Origin: Avena insularis
Lineage: Eukaryota > Streptophyta > Magnoliopsida > Poales > Poaceae
NCBI GenBank assembly: GCA_023614405.1
Contig: CM042694.1
Coordinates: forward strand, 91,247,285 to 91,311,284
Direction of reading: 5' to 3'
Length of the DNA: 64,000 bases
Made by a program: the position numbers and the translations under genes. Numbering within the stretch: the stretch's first letter is position 1; each line of letters starts with the position of its first letter. The notes under the pieces are model-generated. The model made no database searches. It was not told where the DNA came from and saw nothing but the letters and a program-made list of their open reading frames with translations. Of the stretch, positions 58,646-64,000 are shown piece by piece.

Positions 58646-59533
58646 TGTCATTGATGCATGAACTTTGTAGTTTATTGATGCATATTTCAACATATTTAGA
58701 TGTTATGAGATGTTATTATAATGTTTTGCATTGATTTATGGGGATTTTCCATCGATCCCCTGATTTGGGTTATAACTCTACATAATAGGAAATGCCTGTT
58801 TTGCGTATTTTTACGTTTCACGGACCTTCCGGAACTCAAATTGAGCGAGGCTTTTTCTGGAGTCATTATTTTTTCTGGAGAAACAATATGAGATGAAGAA
58901 GCACACAAGCGGGCCACGATGGCCCAAACGAGCACATGTGGTGCGGGCTCTTGGCATGTCTGCGCCACCTAGTCTTGTTCGCCCCTCGAAGCTCCGATGC
59001 CGTCCATCTTCGTCCTAGAATGACCGTCTTGACCTAAAAAGTTCTATATAAAGACCCCCGAGGCATTCCCTCGAGGGGGCGGTGGAGAAACATGAAACCA
59101 CGAAACAAAGGTTGTTCCAGCGAATATTGCAGGGGAAACGCTGCCAGAGTCACCCCCGGTCGCTTCTCCAACCTCTCCAACATCATTAACACCGCCACCA
59201 TGATGAAGAGGGAGTAGTCCACCTCTGGACTATGGGTTTGTGGAAGTATGTTGTTCTATTTCTCTCTTGTGCTATGATGTTTAGATGCCATATGTGCTTC
59301 CCAACATGATTATGGCCATATTATGTAATTCATATGTGGTGGATCTTTATTTTATTGGATGATCTATGATATGTGTTACTTTATTATGTTCTTAATGTAT
59401 GAGTAGATGCATATTGTTACCCCGTTATTTATTACTTGTTCTAATCCAACTAGTATGCGAGAGAATGAGGGGGATGGTGTGTATTAGATGGAGTAACTTG
59501 GTAGTAGTAGTGAATTGTGACAATATGACCTGC
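58646..59533 (+). repeat. gypsy-type LTR fragment
   Basis: TTGATGCATGAACTTTGTAG onward, AT-rich, then TTCTATATAAAGACCCCC (TATA box near 59042-59051) and a GC-rich leader, as in LTRs of Triticeae gypsy elements. Neither end is clean; the right side stops at the CACTA-like end at 59534. No coding sequence. Confidence 0.5.
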
Positions 59534-59690
59534 CACTACAAGACAAGTTTCCTTCCACAACGACTTGGCCCGACGGTCGTCATAGAAGGCACGTCTTCCG
59601 TGACGAATTTCTCAGCTCAGCCGTGGCCGATGGAAAACTTTTTTTTTCAGTTCCACGGCCCTCTACTACGACGGAACCGCTAAAAACATG
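59534..59690. mobile_element. CACTA-like terminal fragment
   Basis: CACTACAAGACAAGTTTCCT looks like a CACTA terminus, followed by short inverted GACGG/CCGTC-containing motifs (CCGACGGTCG, TCCGTGACGA). The partner end is not seen, so this could be a remnant or another class of DNA element. Confidence 0.45.
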
Positions 59691-59799
59691 GAGGAAGCTC
59701 GGCAGGCGCATGGCATAAGCAAGATTTTTGGTTCATCACATGATGTTGACTTCCCAAAGTCTTTTGAGGGGTGTGAGTCCCAGACGTCAGTGTCTCTAG
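59691..59799. other. spacer before the 126-bp array
   Basis: A short open frame (59688-59870) crosses into the array and is not recognised. Confidence 0.35.
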
Positions 59800-60298
59800 C
59801 ATACCATAATTTTCTGTCATGCCTCCCTGATTTGAACTCGATAACGTTTCTCGATGTGTCTGCCGTTTAGTTAGGTTGCTGGGTCCCACATGTCAGCCTC
59901 TCATTAGAAGAATTGTGTGTATGATGGAATTTTTTTCCTTCACTCGCGCTACCCTTTTTCGAAATTGATAGCGTTACTCGATGCATCTACCATTTAATCA
60001 GGCCACTGGGACCCACATGTCATCGTCTCATTAGAAGAAACGTGTGTATGATGGAATTTTTTTATTCGCTCGCGCCACCCTGTTCCGAAGTTGATAGCGC
60101 TGATCGATGCGTCTACTGTTTAATCAACCTCCTAGCCTACATGTCATCCACTCATTAGAAGAAACATGTGTATGATGGAGATTTTCCCCTCAGTCGCGCC
60201 TTCATGTTCCAGACTTTATAGCGTTTCTTGCTGCATCAGCTGTTTATTCAGGCTGATGGGTCCCATATGTTAGCCTCACATTAGAAGAATCGTGGGTA
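59800..60298. repeat. 126-bp tandem array, four units, with GTA target duplication
   Basis: The motif ATA[A/G]CGTT.CTCGATG recurs at 59841, 59968, 60094 and 60218 (periods 127, 126, 124). Each unit holds GGTCCCACATGTCA and CATTAGAAGAA. The last three bases GTA (60296-60298) are the target duplication of the CACTA that starts at 60299. Confidence 0.9.
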
Positions 60299-60560
60299 CA
60301 CTACTACAGATTGGACTATCAGTGGCGCACGGATTTGAAGATCAGTGGCGCATGGGTTGTGCGCCACTGACATCACGCCACTGGTATTTTTTATCCGTGG
60401 CGCACTTTAATATGTGCCACTGATAGTTCATATATTAGTGGCGCATTTCCAATGTGCGCCACGGATAGGTAACATCCAGCGGATAGTGGGGGTTTATCCG
60501 TGGCGCATCTATTTAACGTGCGCCACTGACATGATGCTCCACTGAATGTTTATAGATGCA
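60299..60560. repeat. CACTA D left terminal and subterminal repeats
   Basis: About ten copies of AGTGGCGCA / TGCGCCACT in both orientations after the terminus. Confidence 0.85.
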
Positions 60561-60826
60561 CCACTCATATGGTTTCACTTAATTTTTTATACAATGCCCT
60601 CGTATTTGTACATGTATTATATTGCAGGGTATATACATGCATGTGTTATACAGGCGTATGTACACACAATGACAATACTTAGTAACAATGATTAATTAGA
60701 ATCAAAGACCAATCGAGTAAGGAACGCATTAATTGTTGCACAAGTTGATCGAGGTCCCAAGACCGATTAAGTAGCAAGTTGGTCATCACATGACATATCA
60801 CATTACATATCAAGCGGTCACCTAAA
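60561..60826 (-). other. CACTA D 3' UTR-like spacer
   Basis: AT-rich sequence between ORF3 and the subterminal repeats; nothing else recognised. Confidence 0.4.
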
Positions 60827-61078
60827 TTAAACTATGACCAAATACAGTAGAACCGCAACGACAGTGAGAAGGACGGGGATCACGACCAAGGCCTTCATGA
60901 GGTTCTTCCACCTAACTTCCGCTCGCACGTGGTTCCTCCACCTATGTTCCGCCATCTCTATAGTCTTGTACCCGTTGTAGCTGGTGCCTTTGAAACCATT
61001 CACTTGTTTCAGACAGTCCTCCCACTCGCTGTAGACTCCTAGAATGACACCCTTGTACACCACGTACCACTTTGCCAT
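60827..61078 (-). CDS. CACTA D ORF3: RNase H1-type hybrid-binding domain with C-terminal membrane segment
   Basis: Intact frame of 83 codons starting MAKWYVVYKG. Residues about 3-50 are the RNase H1 hybrid-binding fold: WYVVYKG, GVYSEWEDCLKQVNGF, YNGYKT and a closing W. Then WRNHVRAEVRWKN leads to about 20 hydrophobic residues (ALVVIPVLLTVVAVLLYLV) at the extreme C-terminus. It aligns along its full length with the B protein at 17844-18086 (shared WYVVY, WEDC, KQVN, WRNH). I prefer this ATG because the sequence just before it is TGCCTTGGTGTACACAG|ATGG, an intron acceptor that also exists in B (TGCCTTGTCGTCTATAG). A start 18 nt upstream is possible. No nuclease domain follows. Nucleic-acid binding and membrane anchoring are inferred. 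Confidence 0.75.
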   Translation of the reverse strand: MAKWYVVYKGVILGVYSEWEDCLKQVNGFKGTSYNGYKTIEMAEHRWRNHVRAEVRWKNLMKALVVIPVLLTVVAVLLYLVIV

Positions 61079-61189
61079 CTGTGTACACCAAGGCATATAG
61101 AATATTATGCAACGAAAACCAATTAATGATCGACATGATGCATGTTTTCACAAGAACTACAAAACAACAAAATAAACATCATGCAGGTC

Positions 61190-62100
61190 GAGCCATTGCA
61201 ACAAATATGAACTAGGGCCTCATCATATAGTGGACATAAAAAATTATAGGGACTATGTGAGCGAGCCATGTAGGATGCACAAGATATGTATATGTGCATA
61301 TGGGTAAAGCTCACTCACACCACCCTGAGGATCACATCCGAAATCAAAGCACACCTATAGTTGCACCATAGCATTTTAATCATCGGCCGTTGCAACAAAA
61401 ATAAGAACCAAAACTATGAACATCAAGTACTGTAGGGCCTCATACTTATGTTGGACACAGAAACTCTCAAGGATGGCGTTAGCGATCCATGTAGGATTTA
61501 CAAGGTATGTATATGTGCATATCACAAAGCTCGTTGATGCCACCCCCAGGATCATATCCGAAATCAAGGCGCACCTATAGTGGCACCCTTGCATTTAAAT
61601 CATCGGTCGTTGCAATAAAAAACAAGAACCAAAACTATAAATGAACATCAAGTACTTTAGGGCCTCATACTTATGTTGGACACCGAAGATCACATGGATG
61701 GTGTCGGAGAGCCATGTAGGATCCAAAAGATAAGTATATGTGCATATCACAAGGCTCACTTATACCACCCATAGGATCACATTCGAAATGAAGGCACACT
61801 TGTAGTGACACCCTAGCATTTTAATCATCGGTCGTTGCAACAAAAATAAGAACGAAAACTATGAACATCAAGTACTTTAGGGGCTCATACTTATGTTGGA
61901 CATAGAAAATCATAGGGATGGAGTGAGTGAGCCATGTGGGATGCACAAGATATGTATATGTGCATATCACAAGGCTCGCTCACACCGCTCCCAGTAACAC
62001 ATCCGAAATCAAGGCACACACCTGGTGCCCTAGCATTTTAATCATCTTCCATTGCAACAAGCAAGAACCAAAATATTATTCAGAACATCAAGTACTAAGG
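61190..62100. repeat. tandem repeat of about 220-bp units between ORF3 and ORF2 of CACTA D
   Basis: Four good copies and one partial; GTTGCAA recurs at 61389, 61609, 61834 and 62051 (periods 220, 225, 217), each followed by GAACATCAAGTACT. The first partial copy is at about 61195. In B the same interval is only 291 bp and has no repeats. Confidence 0.9.
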
Positions 62101-62289
62101 ACCGATTATATAAGTAAGTCTAATGACCATCGAAACAATATTATACATAGGGAGATAGGTGCATCGTCGATCACAATAATTAAGTTCAACGACCATATAG
62201 TTTCAAGCTAGGCAAGTTACTAACGAGTTTACAACGTCACAGACATCCAACGATAGTTCGAAACTATATCCAACTGGTAAATGCAAACA
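62101..62289. other. spacer 3' of D ORF2
   Basis: AT-rich sequence with no gene recognised. Confidence 0.4.
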
Positions 62290-64000
62290 TCAAGACTTCT
62301 TACTCGGCATAGGGAACGGTAGTACGCCGTCTTTCGTCATAAACGGCCTATCGTCACCCTGCATTTCGAGGCGTTCTTCTACCTCAACATTTCACAATTT
62401 AATGCCGTTGTAGTGCAAGACCCCGCCACTTCTGAGGACATCTTGATTGATGATATCCGACAACTGAGTCTAGATGCGAAAGAATTGTTCTCTCATATCA
62501 TCATCCGTGATCCTTGACATATTTTAGGCCCACTTTCGGAGATGTGATGGCAGCTTAAGCAGTTGTTGATCCCGGACGAACCCGCTCATGTGATAGAGGA
62601 CGTAGAAGGCCTCCTTTTGATTATCTGTCGGCTGCTTGACGTAGGGGAATTGTGTTACGTGGGTAAACACGTGTTTGCCTTCCTTGCTGACATGTCCCCC
62701 CCCTTGCCGAAGCAGCCTCCATCTAAGGTGTAGGTGTTGAGAGCATCATCCAGAACTGCTCGAGTCTGAGTCTAGATGTGAAAGAATTGTTCTCTCATAT
62801 CATCATCCGCGATCCTTGACATATTATAGGCCCACTTCCGGAGATGTGATGGAATCTTAAGCAGTTGTTGATCCCGGACGAACCCGCTCATGTGATAGAG
62901 GATGTAGAAGGCCTCCTTTTGACTATCTGTCGGCTGCTTGACGTAGGGGAATTGTGTTACGTGGGTAAACACGTGTTTGCCTTCGTTGCTGACATGTTCC
63001 CCCCCCCCTTGCCGAAGTGGACTCAATCTAAGGCGTAGGCATTGAGAGCATCATCCAGAACTGCTCGAGTCTAAATACGTGGCTTGCAAAAGCTTTGGGA
63101 AAATGTTGATGAGTGTGCAATATTTGTCTCTCCGCAAAACAATTCAAACAGAAATGTGTTGGAAACAAACGATGCAAATCTAAGAAAACATGTTATGGGT
63201 GGCCATCAAATAAGTATTGTACTTACTCGGGAAAGAAAGACATGAGAAGGAATCCTTCTTTCTATTCTTCAGCATGAAGTCTTTGAGGCAATCCCTCACG
63301 AGTGACCGGTGCCCAGGGTTCAACAAGATCCTTTCACGCATGTAGAAGGGGTCCAATATCGCGATGCCCTCGGTTCTCTCTCTCTCTCTCTGGACCTTCA
63401 TCGCCATGTTGAGCGAGCATAGGCGGACTAGGGTATACTCCAGCCATTTACAATGTAACAAATTGAAGATGTCTTCGAACCTTAGGAAGAATAGATCTAC
63501 GGGGGGTGTATCGACAAAGCCCTTGCCCTCTAGCACCTTCACCACGAAAACAGGGTGCAACGGATTTTTTCTTCTAGAAGTTGAGAGTCTCCAGATACAG
63601 AATATTTGTATGCAGACTCTGCATAAGTGGACTTGCCGCTTTTAGCATCCTCGACTCCAGTATCGGCTTACCCGCTATATGCATTTTCCATAGGACATCC
63701 TTGGGTGCATATGGCATGCTGTCTTGAGCCCGGATAGTCGTCCTCGCCACCTTCGGAACCGACTAGATCGCAGCCTTCGACTTCTTACTTCTTTTTCGGC
63801 CCTTCTTGATCTTTGGCATAGGGACCACTAACTCCTTACCGGCCACCTGGTGTAGTGTGTTAGGGTTGAAAACAATTCCATGCTAGGCTTGTGGATCATC
63901 GGTGATAGGTGGAGGCGTCTCTTGAGAACCGTCGAAGACCGGACGTTGTGTGCATGTCGCACTAGGGCCAGCTAGATTGTCGCGAGCACGGATGAAGGGT
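62290..64000 (-). pseudogene. CACTA D ORF2 with Ulp1-like domain
   Basis: The C-terminus at 62290-62390 reads VEERLEMQGDD, FMTKDGVLPFPMPSKK, matching the B C-terminus (IEERLRKQGD, MTKEGYLPFPKPSKK). The catalytic-Cys exon is present twice through a 302-bp tandem duplication (62464-62765 and 62766-63072). Both copies read KQPTD.QKEAFY, without Cys. An intron (about 63125-63230, minus GTAAGTAC...GGAG) separates it from the DPFYMRERILL part (63180-63560). N-terminal KIKKGRKRSKKSK lies at about 63800, with an in-frame TAG (AI*SV) absent from the A copy. Sequence 62991-64000 is about 96 % identical to 1-1006. The gene continues beyond the window. Confidence 0.8.
62464..63072. repeat. 302-bp tandem duplication inside D ORF2
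   Basis: CTGAGTCTAGATG.GAAAGAA starts at 62464 and 62766. The two copies differ at few sites apart from C-run lengths. The second copy is the one that matches the window start. Confidence 0.9.

Larger units (their letters stand above)
60299..64000 (-). mobile_element. CACTA transposon D, 3' end (minus strand, continues off window)
   Basis: Its left end CACTACTACAGATTGGACTA starts at 60299, followed by TGGCGCAC-type subterminal repeats, ORF3 (60827-61078) and ORF2 (62290-64000), all on the minus strand. Family and gene order match A and B. It may be the same insertion as A seen in a second duplicate copy (see findings). Confidence 0.85.

Noticed and set aside
59800..60298. CRISPR-like direct repeats
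   Set aside because: Units are 126 bp, contiguous and without spacers, in a plant genome; this is a tandem array.
60827..61096. Genuine RNase H1 gene
   Set aside because: Only the hybrid-binding domain is present; the catalytic RNase H domain is replaced by a short hydrophobic tail.

Overview
This window is repeat-dense plant nuclear DNA, almost certainly from a Triticeae grass (wheat, barley, rye, Aegilops). The grounds are CACTA transposons with an ORF2 protein and subterminal repeats, Angela-like copia LTRs, Athila- and Tekay-type gypsy elements, a Stowaway-like MITE and interstitial TTTAGGG repeats. I recognise no ordinary host gene. Everything coding that can be named is transposon-derived, except one intact 181-codon reading frame of unknown function.

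Layout. (1) 1-37947: a minus-strand CACTA element (A) whose transposase gene is cut into pieces by three insertions. These are a plus-strand CACTA (B, 3021-18579), a complete Athila-type gypsy element (C, 19203-28382, target duplication AACAC) and a 3'-truncated Tekay-type gypsy element (G, 28523 to about 36412). B itself holds an 8.7-kb near-palindrome (4010-12675) made of two truncated copia elements in opposite orientation. (2) 37948-42916: a unit of a 126-bp tandem array, a recombined gypsy remnant with a shared LTR, a GC-rich stretch, a non-LTR retroposon inside a direct duplication, and the left half of a MITE. (3) 42917-55797: a minus-strand CACTA of another family (E) that split the MITE. 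It has an ORF2 with a complete-looking Ulp1 protease, a decayed transposase, and between them an unrelated cassette with the intact unknown gene. (4) 55798-60298: MITE right half, unassigned sequence, the 3' part of a minus-strand copia element, a gypsy LTR fragment, a CACTA-like end and four units of the 126-bp array. (5) 60299-64000: the 3' end of a minus-strand CACTA (D) of the same family as A, running off the window.

How the genes relate. The A/B/D CACTA family shows the order TNP2 transposase, ORF2 (coiled coil, DUF8039-like region, Ulp1-like domain) and a short third ORF. The third ORF encodes an RNase H1-type hybrid-binding domain followed by a C-terminal membrane segment. It is intact in both visible copies although the larger genes are broken. 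The Ulp1-like domain lacks its catalytic cysteine in all copies of this family, whereas E keeps it.

Large-scale structure. Positions 1-1006 match 62991-64000 at about 96 %. The right end of A and the left end of D carry the same 3-bp target duplication (GTA), and joining their flanks restores the 126-bp array in phase. This fits one insertion followed by a tandem duplication of about 63 kb, or circularisation. All divergence figures were counted by eye.
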